Below, piece after piece: positions 52,401 through 61,814 of a stretch of DNA of 64,000 nucleotides. The notes under the pieces were generated by a model. That model had not been told where the DNA came from. It saw only the letters and a list, made by a program, of their open reading frames with translations, and made no database searches. Position 1 is the first letter of the stretch. The number at the start of each line of letters is the position of its first letter. Position numbers and translations under genes: made by a program. Source of the stretch: Anisakis pegreffii (taxonomy: Eukaryota > Nematoda > Chromadorea > Rhabditida > Anisakidae); assembly GCA_035041965.1 (NCBI GenBank), contig JAPYMA010002833.1, positions 186,001 to 250,000 on the forward strand. The letters are read 5' to 3'.

Positions 52401-55365
52401 ATTGGTGTGGAAGTCCTTGGCCTTACCACTGAACTGTTAATGAGATACCAAAAGCAAGAATAACGTTGTTGCTATGTGAATTGATGGTGACTAATTTTAG
52501 ATGTTTTTTGTAGACGAAATATTGAATATTGGTGTTTATTTTATGGATGTTCCTCTGTTTCTTGTGCTTCCAATGAGTGATGTTTTCTTTAGCAGTTCTT
52601 GTAAAACCTCGAGATTGTTTTGTGAGCGATGATATTTCAGCGTTCAAACGATATGGATGTGCTGGCGTTATGGCTTGTGAATTCATGGCGTCTCTTCAAT
52701 CTGCTTCGACAATATAGTGGCGAAAATAATGATGTTCGCTTGATTTATGGCTTCAATTCAAATGTCAAATATAAGAACACAAGAGAATACAAGATTAAGA
52801 TTAAGAATGCAATAACGTCTAAGCAGTCAAGTTGTCTGGAACAATATTGCTTTGCCGAAGCATCTTTTTTTAGTAGATATGTTTTGATTAGAATGTGCAG
52901 TGTGGAATATTGCGTTTAGATCGATAGCAATAAATTAGAAAACAGCCGTCGATCATCGCGAATCCTATTTATTTAGTTGTAGAGGAAATAAATTGGATGC
53001 ACGAAACTCTTTGAATTGGGATCAGTTCATTGAAGGTTGTAATTTTTTGGTTATTAATGCTTTAAATCCGGTATATGTGTTAGTGAAATAGTGAATATTC
53101 TAATTTGTTAGTGATACTCTCTAATTTGTTCTCTCTAATTTGATTGTGAAATATTCTCTAAAAATTAGTGAAATACTCTCTAATGTGTTGCAGGAGTGGT
53201 GCGTTGGTAACACACCAGAACAGAACAATCAACGAATGCAGAGTTTTGATTTGGCACCTATTCGGAATCAGTTGCGTGCTCGAGTCGAGGAATGTTTCCA
53301 GAATCTAATGAAACGAGCAATCGAGCCTGTACTCGCTCCGAAAATTGGTACGGCGAAATGTTATTGACGAATTTATCAAGTGAAACTAGAATCCATTTGT
53401 GTGTTGCTGTCAGTGTAGAAGTTTTTATCGCAATCAGTTTTATCTGATAAGTTTTTTTATCTGATAACGCATCCGTTCATATGAAATTTTTTGATTACAT
53501 TTTTGCTTTCTTATTTAATGATGATGTTATTTAACATACGCCATATTTGCAGTGCCTGGGATATTACAACATGAGACGTCACACGAAATTATGGTTAATA
53601 TGAATATGGAGGTTAATCCAAAGAAAACCTCATCAAAGGGTCAGCAAACGTCGCAGAGGGCATTGGATGATCTTCTGGAATTGGTAATCATTTTCACTCC
53701 ACTTAAACGAGTCACACAAATGAAAGGAATCGTCAGTGATGGCTGCCTCTCTCCCGTGTGAAAATAGTCATTGTTACCCAGATTTCCAGTGTTTAACGGA
53801 TCGGATGTGAATTTCGAGTTGTTTTTCGTCTAAGTTGTTCGATACAATAGTCGCTCGTACGAGTATTGAATCAGTGTAGTACATTCTGACAGAAGATTGA
53901 TCTCTAATAGAATATGCTACCGCGTAATGATAAGGCTTAATCCACAGTTGTTGAATTAAGGTGGAATATGAAATATAATGTTAATTGATATTTGCAGTTG
54001 AATTTCATACACACGAAATTAAAAGTTTATGGGGCCGATTCAGTGTTATTGAGCCAAATATTTGGGCAAATGACTTACTGGATTTACGCGTTGGCTTTGA
54101 ATCATTTGATGTTCAGAAAGGAGTTGTGCAATTTCGAGAAAGCCATTCAAATTAAGTTCGTTTTCTGTTGTTTTATATTTGACATATTACCCTACGTTGA
54201 ATTAGACAATCATGTCGTAATAACCAAACTTTTGGTTTTATATAGCGAGTGATTCTTTCGATGCATTTTTCATGGTAATGCATTAATTTTGAGGTATATT
54301 CCCAATGCAATTGGTTTTCGGAGCCGTTCACTCATTTCTTGAAAATGCTCACGATTTCGGACTAATCAGCTGATGCCGTGATTTAATATATCTGATTTCA
54401 ATTGAATTGTAAATTGAATCACATTCTCGAGCACCAATTAATACTATACAATTCGAAAACTTTTCTGTGGGCCTAAAATTTCGTGTATCCATCGAGTCCG
54501 TTGATCAGCATTAGAAACTTTGAAACATCCATTTACTTTTCAGACATAATGTAACTGAGATTCAATCCTGGCTTTCGAGCAAAGGTTTTGGATCACATCG
54601 AGAAATATTGGAGCCACTTGTTCAAGCATCACATTTGCTGCAATCGAAGAAGGATGAGTCAAATCTGGACACTTTATGCGGTGAAATGACATCGAAACTG
54701 AAACCGAAACAGGTGGGAAATCGTTACCGCTGACAAAATAGTGCCTCTAACGTAATCGGCACACGATACCTACTGAATAATGAGTTGCGTATTCTCATAA
54801 CTCGATTAATTGTATGATTTTGTTCCATACAATTACAGGTGGTTGCGATCCTTCAACATTATGCACCGTCGGATGGATTTGAAGAGAGGCGATTAGAGCC
54901 GTCATTTTTGATTAAAGTATCTCAAAGATTAACGGAACGACTGCGTGCTGATGGTGGAACTGAAGAGGATCAGGTTCGTTGACTCGTTCCATGGGCATTT
55001 ATTTTCACGAAATTTGGAATTGATCATAACTCGGCACTTTTGTCTAATCTGAGAATGATAGCTGTTGGTATACAGAAATGGGTGCCGGCTTTCGTTTTGG
55101 TTATGGTGTTCGAAACATAATTGCTTTTCCTTTATAACATTACTCTAATGTGAATGTTTCTATTAGAACCTCTTTTCTGATTGTGTTTTACGTTGAAGTG
55201 TATTGTTGTGATAACTGAAAAGAAACCTTTCAGAACACATTAATAGTAATGGGAACGTATCTGAAGCCGTTCGATTCGGAGCCATTTGTTCACTCTGATT
55301 TCGCGTTGGAAACTCTATCGCTACCAACTTGTTTGCATTTGCAGTCCGTTTGCAGGCTACTCTAG
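22198..55365 (+). CDS. hum-2: Class V unconventional myosin heavy chain, complete (40 exons, 1817 aa)
   Basis: The product is an actin-based motor that carries vesicles and other cargo along actin filaments. I traced 40 coding exons from the ATG at 22198 to the TAG at 55363-55365. Their lengths sum to 5454 bases with every splice phase compatible, close to the roughly 1800-1850 residues usual for class V myosins. Domain order: motor (residues 1 to about 790), six IQ motifs (about 800-944), coiled coil (945 to about 1404), and globular tail with DIL domain (about 1405-1817). Key motifs are intact: P-loop GESGAGKT at 179-186, switch [10 protein letters not shown] at 242-250, switch II DIYGFETFE from 484, actin-contact [13 protein letters not shown] and SH1 region [10 protein letters not shown]. 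Exon coordinates are given in the four domain entries. The symbol is that of the C. elegans class V myosin; orthology is inferred from domain order and length. Large introns: 30932-34318, 37240-47622 and 48088-51690. Confidence 0.93.
23548..24468. repeat. Similar 64-base segments in two nearby myosin introns
   Basis: Segments 23548-23611 (intron 4) and 24405-24468 (intron 6) share most bases, including GCTTCACTATTT, GAATAGATTATCTA and TGAAACAT, in the same orientation. This is a local duplication or two copies of one small repeat. Confidence 0.7.
27800..27834 (+). repeat. Partial copy of myosin exon 13 inside intron 15
   Basis: Thirty-five bases match exon 13 positions 26990-27024 at 32 positions, including GAGCAA, then TGGTGAACGTAATGAA, and in the source encode part of the EQLVNVMKK segment. 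The copy is in the same orientation, lacks splice sites and is not used in the model. It is a fragment of exon duplicated into a later intron. Confidence 0.8.
28230..30603 (+). CDS. hum-2: Myosin V, IQ-motif lever arm, exons 17-19
   Basis: Exons 28230-28409, 29773-29958 and 30454-30603 (phase 0 throughout). Six IQ-type motifs are readable in order: [79 protein letters not shown] and [16 protein letters not shown]. Six is the usual number for class V myosins, where each binds calmodulin or a light chain and sets the long step of the motor. The second and sixth are the least canonical. The 1363-base intron 28410-29772 and the 495-base intron 29959-30453 show nothing else recognisable. Confidence 0.9.
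30842..48087 (+). CDS. hum-2: Myosin V, coiled-coil exons 20-31
   Basis: Exons: 30842-30931, 34319-34401, 34574-34715, 34852-34969, 35154-35258, 35641-35779, 35905-36022, 36182-36309, 36685-36879, 37158-37239, 47623-47709 and 47994-48087. The first ([20 protein letters not shown]) matches the conserved start of the class V coiled coil. The rest is heptad-like, rich in Glu, Lys, Gln and Leu, and would mediate dimerisation. A Ser/Asp/Glu-rich stretch in exon 28 ([18 protein letters not shown]) breaks the pattern and may be a flexible hinge. Exon 25 and the end of exon 24 were chosen because only the donor after base 35258 keeps the frame. Exons 25, 28 and 31 use GAG or AAG acceptors. This block holds the least conserved part of the model, so a missed extra exon cannot be excluded. 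Confidence 0.82.
30932..34318. other. Myosin intron 20 (3.4 kb)
   Basis: No exon in phase was found. A short coiled-coil-like frame near 31240-31330 has a stop just upstream and no acceptor. On the opposite strand a 64-codon frame at 34102-33908 has unbiased, protein-like composition but no identifiable partner exons. Otherwise nothing was recognised. Confidence 0.5.
41669..41687. repeat. GC-only (CCGG)n run
   Basis: Nineteen consecutive G/C bases consisting of tandem CCGG, self-complementary, in otherwise AT-rich intron DNA. It has no coding role in the model. Confidence 0.9.
46013..46041. repeat. Perfect 12-base inverted repeat, 5-base loop
   Basis: Arms 46013-46024 and 46030-46041 are perfect reverse complements (CGTCTTATGCAA and its complement). 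It is located in the large myosin intron. Confidence 0.85.
46088..46348 (+). other. Open frame with signal-peptide-like start, possible nested gene
   Basis: An 86-codon frame begins [20 protein letters not shown] and continues with a polar segment. The first 20 residues fit a signal peptide or a membrane segment. It lies in myosin intron 29 on the same strand. An AG acceptor ends 18 bases before the ATG. No partner exon, homology or polyadenylation signal was identified, so it may be a chance frame. Confidence 0.18.
46902..46944. repeat. Perfect 13-base inverted repeat, 17-base loop
   Basis: Arms 46902-46914 (CATATTAAACGGG) and 46932-46944 are perfect reverse complements, with three further pairs possible after one mismatch. 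It is located in the large myosin intron. Confidence 0.85.
47288..47343. repeat. Near-perfect 24-base hairpin, 8-base loop
   Basis: Arms 47288-47311 and 47320-47343 pair at 23 of 24 positions. It lies 280 bases before exon 30 of the myosin gene. Stem length and loop are in the range of a microRNA-type precursor, but a small fold-back element is equally possible. No known mature microRNA was recognised in it. Confidence 0.8.
48088..51690. other. Myosin intron 31 (3.6 kb)
   Basis: No exon in phase was found between the end of the coiled coil and the start of the globular tail. It contains a degenerate tandem repeat at 48437-48515 built on ACTTGCAACT/ACTTATAACT. Otherwise nothing was recognised. 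Confidence 0.5.
48437..48515. repeat. Degenerate tandem repeat (CAACTT-type)
   Basis: About seven imperfect units alternate ACTTGCAA, ACTTATAA and ACTTTGCAA, lying within a myosin intron. Confidence 0.7.
51691..55365 (+). CDS. hum-2: Myosin V, globular tail / DIL-domain exons 32-40
   Basis: Exons: 51691-51807, 52142-52293, 52641-52733, 53194-53347, 53553-53683, 53998-54155, 54544-54712, 54839-54973 and 55234-55365. They encode the cargo-binding tail. Readable class V landmarks are [38 protein letters not shown], the stretch [20 protein letters not shown] (DIL core), [10 protein letters not shown] and [18 protein letters not shown]. The tail normally binds adaptor proteins and Rab-linked cargo and can fold back to inhibit the motor. 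The C-terminus, after [15 protein letters not shown], follows the family's usual end. A degenerate tandem repeat lies against the acceptor of the exon at 53194. Confidence 0.92.
53086..53190. repeat. Degenerate tandem repeat against a splice acceptor
   Basis: Repeated GTGAAATA and CTCTCTAATTTGT-like units fill the last 100 bases of the myosin intron and run into the TTGCAG acceptor at 53193. Confidence 0.65.
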
Positions 55366-56141
55366 TTGTTTTTTTTTGGGCTACTGTTCCATTGCTATGT
55401 ATATGTAAAAAAAACTGATTTCGGTTCAATTTTTACCTTGTGATCGTCTCATTTAGCATCATATTCATTACTGGATTTCTCTATAATTGCTTCGCGCTCT
55501 AATATCGTATTTGCAAATTGAATTTTCCAATGGAATGATACTCTGAAGGATTGTATATTGCTCGAACAAATTTACTGGGTCACATTCGTGATCCGTTCTG
55601 TGAAAGACAACGACTTTTGTGTTTACAAGTGGGGAAAAATATCAGTCTAAATTTATGGCTTCGACTGAAAAGTTAGCTATAGCACTATGGTATTGGATCA
55701 TGAAAAAGCAGTGCAGAAACTACTTTTATGATGAAATTCGATGTTGATGAATAATTTGAATGATAAATGCATGAAATCGTTTCATTCGACAAAATTTATG
55801 TCTGTACGAAAAGAAGTTTGGCGAATGTTGATTTTGGATGATTTTAAGTGAGTCACAGGTGTGTGAGAATGATATGATAATGTCATGATGGAATTTTGCA
55901 TTTTGAATGCTCATCGTCATTTGTTTGTGGCTTTTTTGCAGTGTTCGTCATTATGATTGTTTTTTTTTGTTTTTTTCTGAAATCGATGATCGATCGTGAA
56001 AAAGTCTTCCTTTTCAGAAGGGCATCAGAATTTTTTTTTGGCCACTGCTTTTTTGATAACTTGTTCAGTCGTGTTTGTCTCGTTGCTTTATGATATTCGC
56101 CGGTTTTCTTTGAAATGTTTTAATTATCTGTTCGTATTATG

Positions 56142-56157
56142 ATTAAAGCGAAATAAA
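56142..56157 (+). terminator. Candidate polyadenylation signals for the myosin gene
   Basis: ATTAAA at 56142-56147 and AATAAA at 56152-56157 are the first such hexamers I noticed on the plus strand after the stop codon, about 780 bases downstream. A shorter 3' UTR using a variant signal is possible. Confidence 0.3.
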
Positions 56158-58355
56158 CTGAGTAGTTTTGTATGTATTTGATGATTGGTGAATTTCTCAT
56201 GTGACAATCGTGTACTGATGGTTCTGTTTCGTGTGATAACTTCCTGTAATTTCATACGCATTTCTGGTGCTCTCAGTTGATAGACTGTTGAGTGGTTGCG
56301 AAATTTCGGCGAGTCGAACGATATGGTAAAATTGACTGATTGTATTTGAGTGTTTTTGCGGGTAAATTTTCTTGTTAGCGCTAATCGCGTGAGTGTTGTT
56401 TTGTATGATGTATATTGAATGTGTGTCAATTATTCGAGATTATTTTCGAAGACGATTTTCGCACATTCACGTTTTAAATTCTATTGATGCGCCTTTTTGT
56501 GCAGAAAGATTCGTAATTGATTCGTCCGTCATACGCTTAATTGATTCTATTCAAATGTCTCATATTCATTCATTTCTGTCTATTGAATTTTTTTGGGAAC
56601 GCTACATTGTTTGTTGCGTTGTTCGCTTTTGCTTCCTTGAACTGAATATAAGCACAAATTATGTCCCCTGGTTTATGCATACCCATTGAGCAGCACAACT
56701 GATTGTGTTTGCGTTGATTGAATCCCGAAGATGGTGCCTTTCAATTCAACTGAAAGTAGCCAAAACAAATTTAGTCAACTTTCCTTTTATAGCGACAATA
56801 TTGATAATTGATTTTATTTATTGGTGCACGTTTGTGATGTTATTAAATCGTGTGTATCATTCGTTGCGTTCTGTAAACTCTGTCTTATTTAAATGATAAA
56901 AATTGTTTCCATGGAATTGCGTTCACTGTTTTCAAGCATCTCTACAGTACACTATATGACCTTCAGTAATTCTTTGAAAAATTATCATTCGTTTTTTGCT
57001 GATGATTTCCGTGATACGGTCGGAGGAACATCAGAAGTTATATTAGTTTGCAAGGGAATGCGATTATTCGAAATGAGGGAACAGCTCAGATATAGGGTTT
57101 TAGCTATTACGACTATGAGCTGCTCGTTAAACTACGGTTTTCTCGCAATATTTCTCAAAAATGTCAATTAAAATATTCGGATCTCATTGTCAGCAGTGTA
57201 CTGTAAGTGTGCTCGACAAATTTTGCTGGAGTGACTCAGGAAGAACGGTGCACATGAGATTGATTTGTTGTGATTTTTGCATGATGATTTGAGTACTGCT
57301 TAGCAGGACTCTATATGGTAATGTTTGTTATGCGACCATGTACTGTGCACTGTACTGTAGATCGTCATACGTAATTCGACCGGTTCCGTATGAAAATACA
57401 ATGCGTTATATGCTGACAGCTCAAATGACCGAGTTGATTGAAGGTAACGGTGATACAAGCAGATATTTACAGGACGCATAACATTCATTCACGATGAATG
57501 CAACGAGAATAATTTACGTTTTTTTGGTAAGTTTCACAGCTCATTCACCTACGATACTACGAGTCCATAAAATTTCCACTTTTAGCAATAAATTTCAGTA
57601 AAAAAACGAAGCAAATCCGATTGTTTGCGAAATCGAACCAAATGAAACATATCGCGTTTCTCATGTTATGTTTCAGGTTGTTACGACGTTCTTGGTTTGT
57701 AACAATTTTGCAGCCGTATTCAGTACGTACGGTGAGTTGTTTGTACTCAGTACATGCATTCTCCTTTTGAACGTATACGAATGAACGAGTTTACCGAAGA
57801 ATTTCACTGTTGTAATTTTTTGCGTATATTTGCTGGTGAACTGCAAACGTGAATTGTACTCGCCCGTTCAATCAATGTCAATTTGATCGTTCTCAAGCTG
57901 GTTTTACTAATTGTGAACTGATCAATGTTTTTCATCAAACGTAGGGGCGATTTCGCGTGCAATGTGTCATTAATGGTCTGAATATGCGTGTATTCAGAGA
58001 AATATGACGTTCGTGATCCGTGTAAAGTGGCATGTCCGTCGAAGGATTTCGCTAAATGCACCAAAGAAAAGGACCTCGTGCATAATCGATGGAAACTCAC
58101 CTGTGAAACACGTCCTCGTTGATCGAAGCTCTGCAACTAAATTTCACGAATGCGACAAAGATATCGCCCCTTGTCAGAGTGTTTCTTATTCTTCAAAATT
58201 TCCACTGAATATAAGTGATGTTCGAAAGTTGCAATGAAATTTTCTTCTGCACAGTTTAGAATTGTATGCGAAGTATAATTCGAGTCAACCGTTTCAAATA
58301 TTGTGTCATGCATGATTTATACAATAGCACAGTGCAGCATAATAATATAGTACAA

Positions 58356-58404
58356 CAATAATAATAATGATAATAATAATAATAATAATAAATAATAATA
58401 ATAA
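58356..58404. repeat. AAT/ATA trinucleotide microsatellite
   Basis: About sixteen imperfect AAT units with a single TGA-like interruption and one 4-base step. It lies 130 bases beyond the stop codon of the minus-strand small peptide gene, probably in or near its 3' UTR. Confidence 0.9.
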
Positions 58405-58533
58405 CAGTGAATTTAAAAGATGGCAGGCATAAAATCAGAAAAGGTGTACAAATGAAAAGATTAGCAGCAGATCAGCATCAGTTGACAATATTGTATAGGA
58501 AGTTCAGTTGATGACAAACACAATCAACAACGT

Positions 58534-60367
58534 TCAGAGCACTTCATAATGTTCGCACGTTACCACCCATCCTTTGAACTTTCTGACCGACGTGCATTTC
58601 TCATACATCGATGGTGGTGGACAAAACTTCTTGCACGGATCTTTCAGCCTTGGATGAGCTGCAAAGGAGTGCTATAGTTATGAATGTTTTGAAAATTTGA
58701 TGAAGAATAAGGAAATGCACCTATCGCCGATGCCATTCACTTAATGATGTGAGTAGTGATGTCTCTATTGCACGTTTTTCAGAACTGTTCTATACTGTTC
58801 TGTTCCTCTCTAAAAACGATTCTATTCCATCTTGTGCGTTCCTCGTTTGAGAACTGTACTATTCTATCCTACTCCACCTTTTTAAACTATTCTGTTCTAT
58901 TCTAAACTGTTATGTTCTGTTCAGTCAGAAAAGTGACACGATAAAAGTGGTAGTAAGGATTGGAAACGCGGTTTTTTGGCGTTTTCAGTGCAAAATGGAG
59001 ATTATTTCGGGTGAGAGAAGATTGTCCACGCAGGCAGTTGACAGCTTTTAACCGTGATAATTAGAGGAAAACAGAGGGTTTTGGGCTCTGGTAACCAGCA
59101 TCGTTGAAGAACGGAGGATTTCCGTTTCGTCCCAACCGTTCGGTCGAAAACTGATGCACGGTTTCTCGTACTAACGAGTTTGGAATGAACTGATTCGTTC
59201 AATCGAACTCAAATCCTCCAAGCGTAAACTTTTATTGGAGTCATAAAATGTGAGCAATTTCTGCGATTGCTTGCTTCTAGAGTTTAGAGTACGACCAACA
59301 TTTGAAAGTAGGGTGTTCTTTCGGAAACACAGTTGCATCTTTAGTTGTTTCTTGAGGGAATTCCTCACAAACAGTCTTTGGCAGTTTTTAGAATTTACTA
59401 CGATAACTTGTCCTTGATGAGCTGTTTCATGTTTCACTGATGGCCTTTCTTCTATCCCTAGTGATACTGAATATCCTCTTCGGTGGATTCGAATCTCTAA
59501 CAGCTACTAACATTGAATTAATTGAGAAACTATCTCTCCGCCATACTTGCAGAAGTACGAATAAATAATGATAGGTAAAGTGAAAACAATGTTAATAAAA
59601 GCATTAATAATAAGAAAAATGATAATGAGAATAAATAATAACAGTTTAAAAATTTTAAAAAACATTAATAAATAATATTTCTAATTATTAATGATAGTAA
59701 TAATACAATAATGGTAATTTATCTCCCTACAGTCTCAACTTGAAACAGTTTAAGGAACAGTCAAAATCTGTTGAAAATTATTCTATTATTCTCCAAAAGC
59801 GGCTCTATTCTATTCTATTACGTGCGGAACAGGAATAGAAGAGTTCAACTGGAATAGAGACAACACTAGATTTGAGTAAATAATTCCACTCAAGGTTCTA
59901 AAGTGTACTAGATTGTGAACGCAAACGGCGAATGCATTGAACAATGAAGTTAGAAGAAAAATGATATTTCATACCGTGGAATACTTCAATTGATCCCGGC
60001 GAACTAAGATCAACGAGAACCAAAAGAACCTAAAAACATTTCGGTATCATATCCTGGTTAATACTCTTGTTCCTCAAAAGATACTCTTAGCCACTGCTCA
60101 CTGCCACTTTTCTAGGATATTTCAGCGAGAAACCGCATGAATTGATTAGATTTTTTATAATGATTATGAGGGGATTTAGGAATTAATTATGAATTTTAGG
60201 AATTGAAGAAGTATGGAGTCAAGGTTGCATTCACTTTGCTCCAGTTTGCTCCAAAATTAGCTGGTTCAAACGAATGATTCAAGAACTATCGTAGCTGATT
60301 GCTTATAAAACTCGGAATTGACACCAGTAAAATTCGAAATTACCATTAAAAGTAGTGCTTTGAGCAT
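58534..60367 (-). CDS. Small secreted four-cysteine peptide, unknown function (3 exons, 67 aa)
   Basis: Exons on the minus strand: 60367-60344, 60029-59975 and 58658-58534, with phases 0 and 1, ending in TGA. The start MLKALLLMVLLVLVDLSSPG is a strong signal peptide, split between exons 1 and 2. The mature part would be about 47 residues with cysteines at 35, 39, 48 and 61 (spacing 3, 8, 12), containing DPCKKFCPPPSMYEKC and GWVVTCEHYEVL, and would form two disulfides. It resembles no family I can name. The exons are all too short to stand out alone; the support is the matching phases, the consensus splice sites (GGTAATT and GGTATGA donors; TTTTTAG and CTTTGCAG acceptors) and the intact signal peptide. 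Villin lies upstream on the same strand. Confidence 0.72.
58790..59840. repeat. Low-complexity TTCTATTC-type and AAT-rich tracts in an intron
   Basis: Within the 1316-base second intron of the small peptide gene, imperfect repeats of TGTTCTATTC occupy about 58790-58920 and recur near 59780-59825, with AATAATA-rich DNA at 59565-59715 between them. No extra exon was needed or found. Confidence 0.6.
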
Positions 60368-60372
60368 CGCTG
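60368..60372 (-). promoter_or_regulatory. Candidate spliced-leader acceptor for the small peptide gene
   Basis: The sequence CGTAACAG, ending at 60370, lies two bases before the ATG, the same arrangement as in the secreted-protein gene near 13.1 kb. It may be a trans-splice site. Its pyrimidine tract is weak. Confidence 0.45.
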
Positions 60373-61814
60373 TTACGTATAGAGTCCAAACAAGCACCAG
60401 TGCAACAACTCACACACTGAAGATGATCGGTTTATTGGAAAATAGAACGTGATTGAATGAAATTCGCTGAATCGTTGGACTTCTTATGTGTTCTCGCGTG
60501 AAGTTGTGTTCGCCAAAGCAACAGGATTTTCTCCGAAACAGTGCACTTTATGTTAAGATGATTTCAAGATCTGGTTTAAAAAAATCAAATTTTTCTCGTG
60601 AATTTTTTTCTTCTCATCCACTTCGCTCAAAATACAGCAAAATTGTGCTCGCATGCAATATTACATCACATTATTGTGTGCTCAAAACATATTGCCTTTA
60701 TTACGCAAACACTCCAATAATACATCATAGAGAACATAAAATAGACGGATGATAATTTCAGGAATATGAAATTGGAAAATAATGGAGAATAAGGACTCAT
60801 GACATTTTGTTTTAAACAACAGCAGAAGAAACATTTGAAATGGGTTGCTCGTCAATAAAACGGATTGCCCTCTTCAACAGCAGCACGAACATGTTTCTTC
60901 ACGGTGATGTTGTGCAAATGCAAATGAAAATCACTTTGAAAAAGTAGAACATAATCCTTTTGCATATTGCCAGCAACCAAAACTGGTATTCGAATAACCT
61001 GTTCAGTGAGAAACTTGTTCGACAACACGCATTTTGTTACCTCAAAACCGATGTTATTTATTTTTTTCTGAAGAATGAAATCGCATCACGTACTCTAGCA
61101 TTAATCTTTTCCAGTGGTTTTCTCATCATTGCAGCTCATCTAAACGGACAACTTTGAATTCCTGCATTTTGCAAAGTTTACCGAAATGATTCAAGTTGAC
61201 GATCAGAAAATTGTCCGTCGTTTTTTGAACTGACAACACCGATCGTAAAAACACTGATTTCTGGAGCACCGAAATTCAAAGCTTTTCAATAAGTTAGAGA
61301 TAAAACAAAATTGGAATGCAGAATACAATGATAATCTAAAAGTTTAATTTAGATACATCCTAAGAACCGGTCAGTTACCACCACAAAAAGTACTAATAGT
61401 AGAAACAAAGAGATAGTTTGGAAGACGATCAGATGACATCGATAATAAATATTACACAAGTAGAAAAACTAAGAATTCATTTCAAAATAGGATCAGAACA
61501 AGCACGACATTATGCAGCAGAGCATAAGAGTATGAAACAGGTAATATCTGGCAGTGAATGTGAGCGTCTGATGTGAATAAAGCTTATCAAATTATCAAAG
61601 AAGTATCAACTTAATCAACCAGTTTACGGAATTTATCAATTAAAGTTTATCAGTTGCAATGCATAGTGCAAAGCATCAGTGTTACACAAATGATAGAATT
61701 CGAGTGGAGTTTGGCTTGGCCAATAGTTGCTGATGCTAATGGTTAAGTGTGATCCGATTAACGCGTAAGAATCTCGTTTGTGAGAATGCTGAAAACTTCC
61801 ACAGTCACAGTCGA
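60373..61814. other. Gap between villin and the small peptide gene
   Basis: About 1.4 kb without a recognisable gene. It contains the villin 3' UTR and probably the promoter or trans-splice region of the small peptide gene. The distance is long for a nematode operon, so co-transcription is possible but not favoured. Confidence 0.5.

Larger units (their letters stand above)
55366..58533. other. Myosin 3' flank and convergent intergenic region
   Basis: It lies between the stop of the plus-strand myosin gene and the stop of the minus-strand small peptide gene. It should contain both 3' UTRs. No gene was recognised; the open frames are short and overlap on both strands. An AAT/ATA microsatellite lies at 58356-58404. 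Confidence 0.55.
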
